From NCBI GenBank assembly GCA_028875185.1, contig JAPPFH010000054.1:1-58450 (forward strand): a stretch of 58,450 nt of DNA, in the 5' to 3' direction. This DNA comes from Chloroflexota bacterium (GTDB taxonomy: Bacteria > Chloroflexota > Anaerolineae > Aggregatilineales > Phototrophicaceae). Below the pieces are notes generated by a model. That model saw nothing but the letters and a program-made list of their open reading frames with translations. It was not told the origin of the DNA and searched no databases. Each line of letters begins with the position of its first letter. Within the stretch, counting starts at the first letter, position 1. The position numbers and the translations under genes were made by a program. Positions 1 through 7,595 of the stretch are shown piece after piece.

Positions 1-40
1 CTGCACCTTGTCGGTACGCTCATATGGCTACGATAAAATG

Positions 41-571
41 TCAACAGAACCTAGATAACTCCAGCAGGACCTTGGTAAGATTCTGTTTATCCACGATTCC
101 CAACTCATCACGTGTAAGATTAAGGAAACCGCGAACGCTTTCAACGCTCACTGGTACTTGCGTTGTTTGACCACCGACATTCACTTGGGGATTGAGTGGG
201 CTACTTAGCGTGGGGTCTATGGGGCCAAGTACTGCTTGCTTCGTCATGATGATTCTGTCAGCGCCAATGGACATTAGTGTGCCAGCGCTTTGTGCTTTCG
301 AAGGAACAAAGACTTCTAGCTCGTCACAAAACATTCTTATAAGGTTTATCAGCCGCCAAGCCGTAAGCGTATGGCCTCCACTAGTGTGAAGGATAAGAGA
401 TATACGTGCTACCGGACCAATCGTATCCAAAAGATCGACGAAGGGATCAATTACATCCTGCGCTATTGAGGTTTCCATTCCAGTCCGATCGCTGGTTACA
501 TACGCCAATACCGCCGTGTCCCGGTCCTTCTCGATCTGATGGTACAATTGTAGTCGGCTAGAATAGCTCAT
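41..571 (-). pseudogene. ClpP-like SDH-family serine protease, truncated
   Basis: The 176 residues match the serine dehydrogenase proteinase (SDH_sah) branch of the ClpP/crotonase fold. Seen features are the HTSGG oxyanion-type glycine motif (about residue 63), the KAQSAGT segment with the likely nucleophilic serine (about residue 96), and a later LGPIDP motif. Family members are about 250-290 residues long, so the C-terminal third is missing. After the stop, another frame reads FYRSHMSV towards the window edge, which resembles the VYRS-containing helix that family members carry next. This suggests a frameshift or small deletion. Known relatives cleave membrane or cytoplasmic proteins with a Ser-Lys pair. 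The family call is good; whether the product works is doubtful. Confidence 0.6.
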
Positions 572-672
572 TTCTTTCCTTACTCTTGGAGACTCGGGTT
601 GATAATTCGTTAGTAGGTTATTGATTAAATGAAAAGGCTAGGCACGCTGCGCCCGCCCCGCTGCCTGCGCCT

Positions 673-1056
673 TCAGTCGTCCAGTTCGACCCTGATCTTG
701 CCGCTCTTGCTGGCGCCGTCACTGCTTTCCTCATCTTCTTCTGCCGACAGATTGGCCCGCGCCTGCGCCTCATGATCGGCTTCGCCCGGCGCATCGTGGT
801 CTTCCATCTCGCTGGCTTTCTTGATTTCATCAATGGCTGCGTCAATCAAAACGCGAAAGCCGGTGGCGAATTCGTTGCCCGCCGCTTGCGTATGCTCTTT
901 GAAACGCGGCGGCAACAGCGACTCCATCGCTTTGCCAAATTCTTCCAAGCCGCGGCGCTGATGAAATATAAATTGTTCGAGCGGCGTTTGTCCATCGTCG
1001 CCAACCGCTTCCTCCGGCGTCGGCTTCATCTCTTCGCTCATCGCATCGCTCCTCAT
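673..1056 (-). CDS. small acidic hypothetical protein
   Basis: This encodes 127 residues. The central part (about residues 25-85) is predicted helical. The C-terminal tail is strongly acidic, rich in Glu, Asp and Ala, with a short basic patch near the end. No signal peptide or membrane segment is visible. A second start lies five codons in (MSEEMKP) and is equally plausible. It sits downstream of the Ccm operon on the same strand, with a roughly 110-bp gap holding a palindromic repeat, so it is probably a separate unit or operon tail. I do not recognise a family. Confidence 0.55.
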   Translation of the reverse strand: MRSDAMSEEMKPTPEEAVGDDGQTPLEQFIFHQRRGLEEFGKAMESLLPPRFKEHTQAAGNEFATGFRVLIDAAIDEIKKASEMEDHDAPGEADHEAQARANLSAEEDEESSDGASKSGKIRVELDD

Positions 1057-1125
1057 TAGATCAGCGTCATCATCTCCCTATACGCCCGACCACCGCAATA
1101 GTTTCGCGCGCCATTTGATAAGGGT

Positions 1126-1152
1126 TGTAGGGGCGAGCCGCTGGGCCGCCCT
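1126..1152. repeat. dispersed palindromic repeat (family A), copy 1
   Basis: Imperfect palindrome with a GGGGCGAGCC left arm and a GGGCCGCCC right arm, in the gap between the acidic protein gene and the last gene of the Ccm operon. The same arm pattern recurs near 7568, 9772, 11341, 13023, 28333, 35041 and 35274. On the minus strand it would form a hairpin just after the operon end, so it may also act as a terminator or mRNA stabiliser. Confidence 0.55.
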
Positions 1153-1169
1153 TCGAATTAAGATGCGGC

Positions 1170-2045
1170 TTAGCCTTCTTCCCCAGCCAACTGCTCAAGC
1201 AGCGCCAAGTCCTTTCGCAGACTGCGATCGCGCCAATAGTGGCTACCCATCAGCGTCCCCAATATCGCGAAAACGACCGCCAGCCCCAGCGCCAAGTATC
1301 GCGAATTGTCCGGCGTGATGAAGAAGCCGAGCAGCGTCCGATTCCAGGCATCCGCCAGCGCCGCCAAATCACCCGGCGCGCCTTCCCGCAAGGCGACATA
1401 ACTGTCGTTGCCGAAGACCATGCCCATCGCCGCCGCGCCATCGCTGGAATATACGACCCAATCCCCGCTCGGCAAAGTAACATTGTCCGCTTGTTTCAGC
1501 AAGCTCGGTAAGCTCCCCCCTATGGCGTCCAGCGCGAGCGCGATTTCCCGTCCGGCGTCGTCCTGCGCATCGTCCGTCCGCGCCAGCGTCAGCACGACCG
1601 TCCGCGCGGCCGGGTCCCGCTCGACGAAACTGATGACGACCGTGCGCTCGCCCGCCCGCCGCGCCATTACCGAAGCCGTCGTGGCTTCATCAAGGTCGTA
1701 GGCCAGCACATGCCAGGTGCCATCCGCCAGATTGACCTTGTCGCTGTAAATCGGCGGTGAAACTTGGGACCCAGTCAGCGCGTCGAGTTCCGATTCTACA
1801 GCGGCGATGACATCGCCCGTGGCAAGGCTCGCCGTGCGAATGGTCGCTTGTTCCGCCGCCAGATGAAATTGCGCAATGTCATCCGTGCTCTGGTTTTCCC
1901 AATCTTCGATGATCGGCGCGTTAAAGGTCGTCGTCTGAAAATAGGGCGTGGACGCGCCCTCGCCATCTTCCGCGTAAACCGCGCCGATTGCGAATGGCGC
2001 GATAAGTAATGTCGCAATCGCGATTGCTGTTTTCATCATCATCAT
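1170..2045 (-). CDS. secreted, membrane-anchored protein with CcmD-like C-terminus
   Basis: This has 291 residues. An N-terminal signal peptide ends near residue 25 (AVYA), followed by about 215 residues of predicted extracytoplasmic alpha/beta domain. A single membrane segment (about residues 250-270) is followed by a short basic, Leu-rich tail (RSLRKDLALLEQL). CcmD of System I is just such a membrane helix plus charged tail, and ccmD normally follows ccmC, exactly where this gene sits. I infer a CcmD-like tail fused to an unknown outer domain. The gene starts directly after the ccmC stop with four consecutive ATG codons, so the exact start is ambiguous. No ribosome-binding site stands out; translation may be coupled to ccmC. 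Confidence 0.6.
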   Translation of the reverse strand: MMMMKTAIAIATLLIAPFAIGAVYAEDGEGASTPYFQTTTFNAPIIEDWENQSTDDIAQFHLAAEQATIRTASLATGDVIAAVESELDALTGSQVSPPIYSDKVNLADGTWHVLAYDLDEATTASVMARRAGERTVVISFVERDPAARTVVLTLARTDDAQDDAGREIALALDAIGGSLPSLLKQADNVTLPSGDWVVYSSDGAAAMGMVFGNDSYVALREGAPGDLAALADAWNRTLLGFFITPDNSRYLALGLAVVFAILGTLMGSHYWRDRSLRKDLALLEQLAGEEG

Positions 2046-2840
2046 CTACTCGCTCAGCGCTTGCAGCTTCAAGAGATTCAGCGCCTCAATCCGCGCTTCA
2101 AGCCGAACCCGATGCCACATGATCGTAATCGGCATCAGCGTCAGCCAAAGCAGCAGGCTCGGCAGCAGCGCGATAACCACCCCGCTGGTCGCTTCGAAAC
2201 CGCCCTGGGCATTTTGCGGGCTGGCGCCGACAATCACCGGGTGAATCGTCTCCGGTACAATGCGGATGATGAATAGCGTGATCAAAACGGTCACGAAAGC
2301 CAATATGCCATATACCGACATAAAGGCGCGGCGCTTGCCTGGATCGTCAATGCCCGCGCGCAGCATCAAATACGCGGCGTAAGTCAGGCACATGATGGCC
2401 GCCGATGTCAAACGCGGATCCCAAGTCCACCAGGTATTCCAGATCGGCCGTGCCCAAATCGAGCCCGTCAGCAGATTGATTAGCGAAAATGCCAAGCCCA
2501 CCTCCACGCCCGCCAAAGCGATCCGGTCCCAAGTCTCGCTCTTCCGCGCCAGGTAGATGATGCCGCCAACGACCGTCAATCCGAAGGCGGTGAATGCGCC
2601 GAAGAACGACGGCATGTGGATGTAAAAGATGCGCTGAATTTCGCCCTGCTGAATATCGGTGCCGGCGACCGCAAATCCCAGTACCAGCGTCCCCGCGAAT
2701 CCCAAGATGGTGAAAACCGTCAGGATACGCAGCAGTCGCGGCTGCGGGCTCGTTTCCATCCGCAGATCCAGCGTCGTAGATTTCGTCTTCCCCCCCACTT
2801 TCACCTCCATAATGTCGTCGAAACTATAAAATACTACCAA
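2046..2840 (-). CDS. ccmC: heme ABC transporter permease CcmC
   Basis: Membrane protein with six predicted helices and the tryptophan-rich heme-handling motif WNTWWTWDPRLTS between helices, diagnostic of CcmC/CcsA proteins. In System I, CcmC presents periplasmic heme to CcmE within the CcmABCD complex. The 264-residue reading includes an unusually long N-terminus; inner starts exist at 2810 (MEVKV) and 2759 (METSPQP), and the last fits the usual family length best. It lies about 60 bp downstream of ccmB and abuts the CcmD-like gene. The identification is firm; the start is not. Confidence 0.9.
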   Translation of the reverse strand: MVVFYSFDDIMEVKVGGKTKSTTLDLRMETSPQPRLLRILTVFTILGFAGTLVLGFAVAGTDIQQGEIQRIFYIHMPSFFGAFTAFGLTVVGGIIYLARKSETWDRIALAGVEVGLAFSLINLLTGSIWARPIWNTWWTWDPRLTSAAIMCLTYAAYLMLRAGIDDPGKRRAFMSVYGILAFVTVLITLFIIRIVPETIHPVIVGASPQNAQGGFEATSGVVIALLPSLLLWLTLMPITIMWHRVRLEARIEALNLLKLQALSE

Positions 2841-2900
2841 TATACTGCCGGAATGTATAGATTTAAGCTGGTGATTCCGCCGCGTTCAGGCGCCGTCTCG

Positions 2901-3578
2901 TCATTCTTCCACGATGTATTCGTAAAGCAGCAGGCACAGCACCAGATAAATCACGCTGATGGCCGCTAACATCCCCAACGCGCCCTGCCATTCGCTGGCC
3001 GGCGCGCCGCCCAATATGCCCTTGGTCGCCCGCACCGCCGTCAGCAGAAATGGCAGCGCGATCGGCAGCAGCGCGATCGGCAGCAGCGCCTCGCGCGCCC
3101 GAGTCTGAACCGTCATCGTCGCCAGCAGCGTCCCGATCGTGGCAAGGCCGAAAATGCCGATCGCCTCTGTTAGAATGATCCAGCCATCCAGCAGGTTCAG
3201 CCCATACAGCATCGTCATAAGCGGCAGCATCGCCAGCCCTACAATCAGCGTAAAAATGAAATTGCCAAGCAGCTTGCCGACGAAGATCGCCGTCCGCGCG
3301 ACCGGCGCCAGCAGCAGCGCGTCCAGATTGCCTTGATCGCGCTCCTGCGACATGCTGCGATTGAAACCCAGCAGGCTGGCGAAGACAAGCGTCACCCATA
3401 ACACGCCGCTTACCGCCTCTTCCCGCGCCCCTTTATCCAACTCTAGCGCGAAGCTGAAGACCAATAAGCTCAATAAGGCAAAAAGCGCCATGACGCTGAC
3501 CAACTCCCGCGCCCGAATCTCCGCCCGCAGGTCCTTGCTGATGACCGCAGTCACACAATTGAAGAAAGGCGTTTTCAT
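2901..3578 (-). CDS. ccmB: heme exporter permease CcmB
   Basis: This 225-residue integral membrane protein has about six helices. Its N-terminal region contains the typical SQERDQGNLDALLLAPV segment of CcmB proteins (about residues 75-92). CcmB pairs with the CcmA ATPase to release heme-loaded CcmE from CcmC. The start overlaps the 3' end of ccmA by four bases (ATGA type), indicating translational coupling. Length and hydropathy are normal for the family. Confidence 0.92.
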   Translation of the reverse strand: MKTPFFNCVTAVISKDLRAEIRARELVSVMALFALLSLLVFSFALELDKGAREEAVSGVLWVTLVFASLLGFNRSMSQERDQGNLDALLLAPVARTAIFVGKLLGNFIFTLIVGLAMLPLMTMLYGLNLLDGWIILTEAIGIFGLATIGTLLATMTVQTRAREALLPIALLPIALPFLLTAVRATKGILGGAPASEWQGALGMLAAISVIYLVLCLLLYEYIVEE

Positions 3579-4285
3579 GCGTTGGAGGAGCGGTATATCT
3601 CGCTCATATTACGGCGGCCAATGGCGTCGTCGAAAGCGATTCTACCACGCGCCAAAACCAGAGCGCGCCTGGCCGGCCGCGGAATCCGCTCCAGTTGATG
3701 CGTACTCATGATAATAGTCCGTCCGTCTTCGGTCGCAGCCGACAGCAACTCATCCAGCCGCTCGATCGCCGCTTGATCCAAACCGCTGTAGGGCTCATCA
3801 AGCAGCAGAACATCCGGCTGGTGCAAAGTCGCTCGCGCAATGCTCAAGCGCTGCTTCATCCCGCGTGAGAAGGCGCGAACCAAGCTGCCCGCCCCTTTGC
3901 TTAACCCGGCGGTCCGCAGCGCTTCAGCTATACGCCGCTCGCGTTCGTCGATACCGATGCCATACAGCTTGCCAAAGAATTCGAGGTTCTCGCGCGCTGT
4001 CAAATTCTCGTAGAGCAACGGCTGATGCGCCACCAAGCCGATTTGCGCCCGCACCGCCATCGCCTCGCGCGGCATCTCCCAGCCACCGATGCGGATTGCG
4101 CCCGCCGTCGGCTTGCTTAAGCCGCTGAGCAGCCGCAGCAATGTTGACTTGCCGCTGCCATTCGCGCCCAGAAGCGCCACAAATTCGCCCCGCCGCACCC
4201 TGAAGTTCAAGCTCCGCAGGGCGGGCAAGCCGCCATAGGCTTTGCTCAAGCCTTCGGCTATGATAATGGCGCTATCGTCAGGCAT
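3575..4285 (-). CDS. ccmA: heme exporter ATP-binding protein CcmA
   Basis: This 236-residue ABC ATPase shows Walker A GANGSGKST (about residues 39-47), a signature FSRGMKQRL in place of LSGGQ, Walker B VLLLDEPYSGLD and the switch histidine in STHQL. The FSxGMxQR signature is usual for CcmA. It drives release of holo-CcmE with CcmB. The gene overlaps the end of the upstream cytochrome gene by eight bases and the start of ccmB by four, consistent with one polycistronic message. Confidence 0.92.
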   Translation of the reverse strand: MPDDSAIIIAEGLSKAYGGLPALRSLNFRVRRGEFVALLGANGSGKSTLLRLLSGLSKPTAGAIRIGGWEMPREAMAVRAQIGLVAHQPLLYENLTARENLEFFGKLYGIGIDERERRIAEALRTAGLSKGAGSLVRAFSRGMKQRLSIARATLHQPDVLLLDEPYSGLDQAAIERLDELLSAATEDGRTIIMSTHQLERIPRPARRALVLARGRIAFDDAIGRRNMSEIYRSSNA

Positions 4286-6020
4286 CGGCCGTCTCTATCA
4301 ACTGCGCCAGATTCGCCTTGAGCGCGCGCCGCCGCTGATGGTACAAATCATGATTGATCCGCCCCTGATCATGATCGGCCTCCAGCCGCGCAAGCTCCGC
4401 CACCAAACTGTCGATCTCGCTCCCCTTTTTGTCTAACCGCCGCTTCATCAAGCCGATGCCGCCCAGCAGCGCGCCCGCCAACGCAATCACGCCGAGCAGA
4501 AGCGCGGGCAGCGATTCACTCGTGACGACCGCATGGTCATCGCTGCTCGTTGTGAAGGGGTCGCCCCTGATGTCGAAGCTGATCCGCGGCGCCCGCTCCA
4601 CTTTGAGATCAGCGTTGTATTCGCGGATTCCAGCGCCAAGCTCGACCGCGTTAGTCCGCTGCAGCCACCCGCTGGCAACGCTCAAATCATTCGCAAGCGT
4701 CACGCTCACTGTTCCATCAATCAGATTGTTGAATTCTTGCTCGAATTGAGCGGTGTCATTATACGGCAGCCAAAACTCCAGCAGCACTTCATGAACTTCG
4801 CCCGGCAGCACCGGCAGCGTGTCGATGATCGAATCGGGCAATTGATCTATATCCTCGATGACGACATAGCGCCCCTGAGCGTCGCCGCTCAATAGCGTCG
4901 CGCCCGCGGGAAACTGTATCAGCAGCGCCGCCTCGCGTCCGTCGTCAAAGCCGCGCCCGCTGGTATAGATACGGTCGGAACTGTTGCGATAAGTCAGCCT
5001 CTGCCAGATGGTGAGGCCAGCGCCCAAACCTTCTAATTCAACCGGCGCGATAGTGATGTCAATTCGCGCGATGCTGACCACCAACGGATCGTTAGTCTCG
5101 TCATAGATCGTAATGATCCGCTCATCGTCTTGTTCCAGAAAAACGCGCTGGCTGAATAATCGCTCGCCATATAGCGCCCCTAGGGCAAAATCGAACGAAG
5201 CGGAGTAGGGGATATCCTTGAATAAGAAGGCGCCATCAGCGTCAATGGTTGTCTCGGAGATGAGGTAACCGCTGCCGCTGCTGCCATATCGCAGCCGCAG
5301 GACCGTGTCCGCCGGCACGATCCCGCCGCCCGTGCCGTGAATCACGCGCCCACCGATCTCCGCACGTGCCGCCGGCTCCGTTTCTGCGCCAGCCACGGCG
5401 GCTTTCAAGGTCCGCATCCGCGCATAGGCGGCCGCCGCCAAGGCTTCGGCTTCATTCAGCGCCGAAGCAAAGGGCTCTCGATTCAGAGTCGCGCCATACG
5501 CCACATCGCTGAAGACCGGCGGCACAAGCGCCGGAAACTCGCATCCTGCGCAGTAATCCCGCCATGCCCGTTCGCCCCGCGCCAGCAGTTCATCGTCGTA
5601 GGCCAGCGTATAGCTGAAAAGCGCAACATCCCAGCGCTCCGCCTCGCTGAGCGCATTCTCCCAAGGCGGCATCAAGTTTTCGATGCGCCCCGCCGTGATA
5701 ATTTCATACCATTCCAGTGGAGACTTTGACGCCACAACTGACCAGTCGGTCATATCCAGCGGTTGCTCGATGCTGCCGGCGAGCGCCAAGTCTCCCAAGC
5801 CGTCGCCGCGCGCGCCATGACATTCGACGCAACGCTCGGCGAAGATTCGCGCGCCATTAGCGATGTCGGGCTGCCAATCGCGCTCCACAGATTGCGCGCT
5901 GTCGCTCGATACAGCTGGTGGAATCGTGGCGATTATGTCTGGCTCTCCGCCTAAGCCGCCGCAGCCACTCAGCGCCAAAGTGATCAAAATCGCGGCGTAT
6001 GCAAACTGGCGCATGATCAA
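4278..6020 (-). CDS. lipoprotein cytochrome c with a degenerate second heme site
   Basis: This has 580 residues. The N-terminus is a lipoprotein signal with lipobox LSGC (Cys20). A cytochrome c domain carries CVECH (residues 64-68) and a likely Met ligand in LMPPW (Met117). A second CxxC follows as CAGCE (157-161), where the heme-ligating His is Glu. Next comes a beta-rich carboxypeptidase-regulatory-like domain (about 215-310), more extracytoplasmic sequence, a membrane helix near 505-525, and a charged coiled-coil tail like that of the neighbouring CcmI-like protein. It sits inside the Ccm operon and overlaps both neighbours. It may be a substrate or accessory of the maturation system; the role is inferred. 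Confidence 0.75.
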   Translation of the reverse strand: MIMRQFAYAAILITLALSGCGGLGGEPDIIATIPPAVSSDSAQSVERDWQPDIANGARIFAERCVECHGARGDGLGDLALAGSIEQPLDMTDWSVVASKSPLEWYEIITAGRIENLMPPWENALSEAERWDVALFSYTLAYDDELLARGERAWRDYCAGCEFPALVPPVFSDVAYGATLNREPFASALNEAEALAAAAYARMRTLKAAVAGAETEPAARAEIGGRVIHGTGGGIVPADTVLRLRYGSSGSGYLISETTIDADGAFLFKDIPYSASFDFALGALYGERLFSQRVFLEQDDERIITIYDETNDPLVVSIARIDITIAPVELEGLGAGLTIWQRLTYRNSSDRIYTSGRGFDDGREAALLIQFPAGATLLSGDAQGRYVVIEDIDQLPDSIIDTLPVLPGEVHEVLLEFWLPYNDTAQFEQEFNNLIDGTVSVTLANDLSVASGWLQRTNAVELGAGIREYNADLKVERAPRISFDIRGDPFTTSSDDHAVVTSESLPALLLGVIALAGALLGGIGLMKRRLDKKGSEIDSLVAELARLEADHDQGRINHDLYHQRRRALKANLAQLIETADA

Positions 6021-6427
6021 GTCGCGTCACCCTCAGACAGCGAGCGCTCGTCCGTCTGTAAACGTTCGCGATATACCGCGAGCGCTTCCTCAATCGCTCG
6101 ATCAATCCGCTCCGAATCCTCGTTCCTAGCCTGCTCATTTGCCACTTGATTTCGAACCCGCAGCAGCCGAATCCCGCGCTCCACCCAGACTTCTCGCTCG
6201 CTCTGGTAATCGCCCTCGTTGATCTTGCCGGTGGCGAAGTCCTCATCCAGGTCGCGGATGTTGGTCAACACGCGCTCGTAGTAGGTCTCGATGCGCTTGC
6301 ACTGCTCGCGCTGGCTGCTGGCGGCGGCGCGCTCGCGCTTTGGTGGACGCAGCAGCGGTCGCGCGACAGCTGCCATTGCGAACAGACTTAGAACCAGCGC
6401 AATCAAGAGGCCAGGAACGCTCATCAC
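6017..6427 (-). CDS. CcmI-like membrane protein
   Basis: This has 136 residues: one N-terminal membrane helix (about residues 5-25), a basic stretch, then a helical coiled-coil region with the GKINEGDYQSERE motif near residue 75. That motif matches the regulatory helical region of CcmI-type proteins and of zinc-ribbon proteins found in Ccm operons. CcmI normally delivers apocytochrome to the CcmFH ligation complex. The C-terminal TPR domain of proteobacterial CcmI is absent. ATGA-type overlaps on both sides show coupling. Confidence 0.6.
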   Translation of the reverse strand: MMSVPGLLIALVLSLFAMAAVARPLLRPPKRERAAASSQREQCKRIETYYERVLTNIRDLDEDFATGKINEGDYQSEREVWVERGIRLLRVRNQVANEQARNEDSERIDRAIEEALAVYRERLQTDERSLSEGDAT

Positions 6428-7005
6428 TGCTCCGCCAGCAGCGCTTCAATGCTGCCGCTCACATCATCATAACGGATATTCCCGATGAAAAAACGCCGCA
6501 CATACCCTTCGCGGTCTATCAAGAAGCTCTCCGGCGGCGCCTCCACCCGATACAGATTCGTCACCCGCTCGCCGATGTCCTCGCCGTTGCCATAGCGGAT
6601 GCCGAATTCCGCCATGAAATCAAGCGCCTTCCGCCGCGAGCTTTCCAGCATGTTAACCCCGAGAATCGTAAAGCCCAGCGAGCGATAATCGTCATAGAGC
6701 GCCTGCAAGTCCGGCGCTTCATCCCGGCAAGGCGGGCACCAACTCGCCCAAAAATTGATCAAGACCACTTTTCCGCGATTATCGCTCAAGCGAAACTCAG
6801 TCCCGTCAAACAACTCAAGCGCGAAATCGGGCGCCGCGCCGCTAGTCGGCCGCGTCGCATTCCGCCGCGAAAGCTGAACGCCCAGCGCCAGCGCCACCAG
6901 CAGCACCGCCCCCAGCAGCGCCAACGTACCCAAGCTGAACCCAGGTCGCTTAGCCGTCCTCTCCGCGCTTCGCATAAATTGCAGCTGATCACTCGCGTTT
7001 GACAT
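6424..7005 (-). CDS. ccmG: membrane-anchored thioredoxin, CcmG/TlpA family
   Basis: An N-terminal helix (about residues 20-40) anchors a periplasmic thioredoxin fold with the redox motif WCPPC in FWASWCPPCRDEAP. This family reduces apocytochrome CxxCH cysteines before heme ligation. I place the start at the ATG at 7005 (MSNASDQ) because longer readings run back into ccmH; this leaves a normal 10-base gap to the ccmH stop. Length, about 193 residues, is typical. Confidence 0.88.
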   Translation of the reverse strand: MSNASDQLQFMRSAERTAKRPGFSLGTLALLGAVLLVALALGVQLSRRNATRPTSGAAPDFALELFDGTEFRLSDNRGKVVLINFWASWCPPCRDEAPDLQALYDDYRSLGFTILGVNMLESSRRKALDFMAEFGIRYGNGEDIGERVTNLYRVEAPPESFLIDREGYVRRFFIGNIRYDDVSGSIEALLAEQ

Positions 7006-7015
7006 CGTACCGCGC

Positions 7016-7552
7016 TCAGCGCCGTCCGCGCGCATCGTCTTCCAGCCGCTGCCGATAAACTTCGTCACTGGTATTAACAGCGCTTTCTCCGTTGGCTCTC
7101 CCTCCCTCATTATGGGAGCCCGGGGGTGGGGGCAAGTTGAGTTTTGGCTGCGCCCCAAAGCGCCGAAAGGTGTATACGCCAGCGCTTAAAGCCAGTGCCG
7201 TCGCCAGCAATGGCATGATCACCGTCAACGCGCGCAAGACCGGGTCCTGCGGTACGCCGACAACATTATCGCCGAAGCGCGCTACGAAACTGTCGATCAC
7301 GTCTTGATCGCTCCTTCCCGCCGCCAACTGCGCCCGTATCTCCGCCTTCCATTCGACGCAGGCGATCGTCTCGCAATCATCCAGCGGGATGTTCTCGCAT
7401 ACCGGACAATACATCCGCTCCGCGACCCGAATCACATCGTTGTCGGTCACGCCCTCGTCCTGCGCCCACGCTCTGGCTGTGAACGACAGCAACACGAGCA
7501 GCGCCACGATGGAGCAGATGTGGGGGCGTTTCGAGGATACGCCCGCCGCCAC
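7016..7552 (-). CDS. ccmH: cytochrome c biogenesis protein CcmH
   Basis: Signal peptide, then the CcmH domain with a YCPVCENIPLDDC redox segment and the helical EIRAQLAAGRSDQDVIDSFV stretch, then a membrane helix (MPLLATALALSAGVY) and a cytoplasmic tail. CcmH reduces and presents apocytochrome to CcmF. No ATG fits outside ccmF, so I infer a GTG start at 7552, 24 bases after the ccmF stop; an ATG at 7663 inside ccmF is the alternative. The tail between the membrane helix and the C-terminus is encoded by a G-rich dispersed repeat (7096-7134), adding a proline- and glycine-rich stretch. Confidence 0.82.
   Translation of the reverse strand: MAAGVSSKRPHICSIVALLVLLSFTARAWAQDEGVTDNDVIRVAERMYCPVCENIPLDDCETIACVEWKAEIRAQLAAGRSDQDVIDSFVARFGDNVVGVPQDPVLRALTVIMPLLATALALSAGVYTFRRFGAQPKLNLPPPPGSHNEGGRANGESAVNTSDEVYRQRLEDDARGRR
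7096..7134. repeat. G-rich dispersed repeat (family B), copy inside ccmH
   Basis: Pattern CTCCCTCCCTCAT, then a short centre, then GGGAGCCCGGGGGTGGGGG. The C-rich and G-rich halves can pair. Closely similar blocks occur at 21252-21294 and 24717-24766. Here the element is read in frame as part of the CcmH cytoplasmic tail (LNLPPPPGSHNEGG), so it adds coding sequence without breaking the gene. Confidence 0.65.
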
Positions 7553-7567
7553 TTGCCGGCTGCCGTT

Positions 7568-7595
7568 TGGGCGGCTCACCGAGTCGCCCCTACAC
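7568..7595. repeat. dispersed palindromic repeat (family A), ccmF/ccmH junction
   Basis: Arms GGGCGGCTC and GAGTCGCCCC flank a short centre. The element spans the last codons of ccmF and the sequence just upstream of the inferred ccmH start. It probably displaced the original junction, which would explain the missing ATG and ribosome-binding site of ccmH. Confidence 0.55.
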
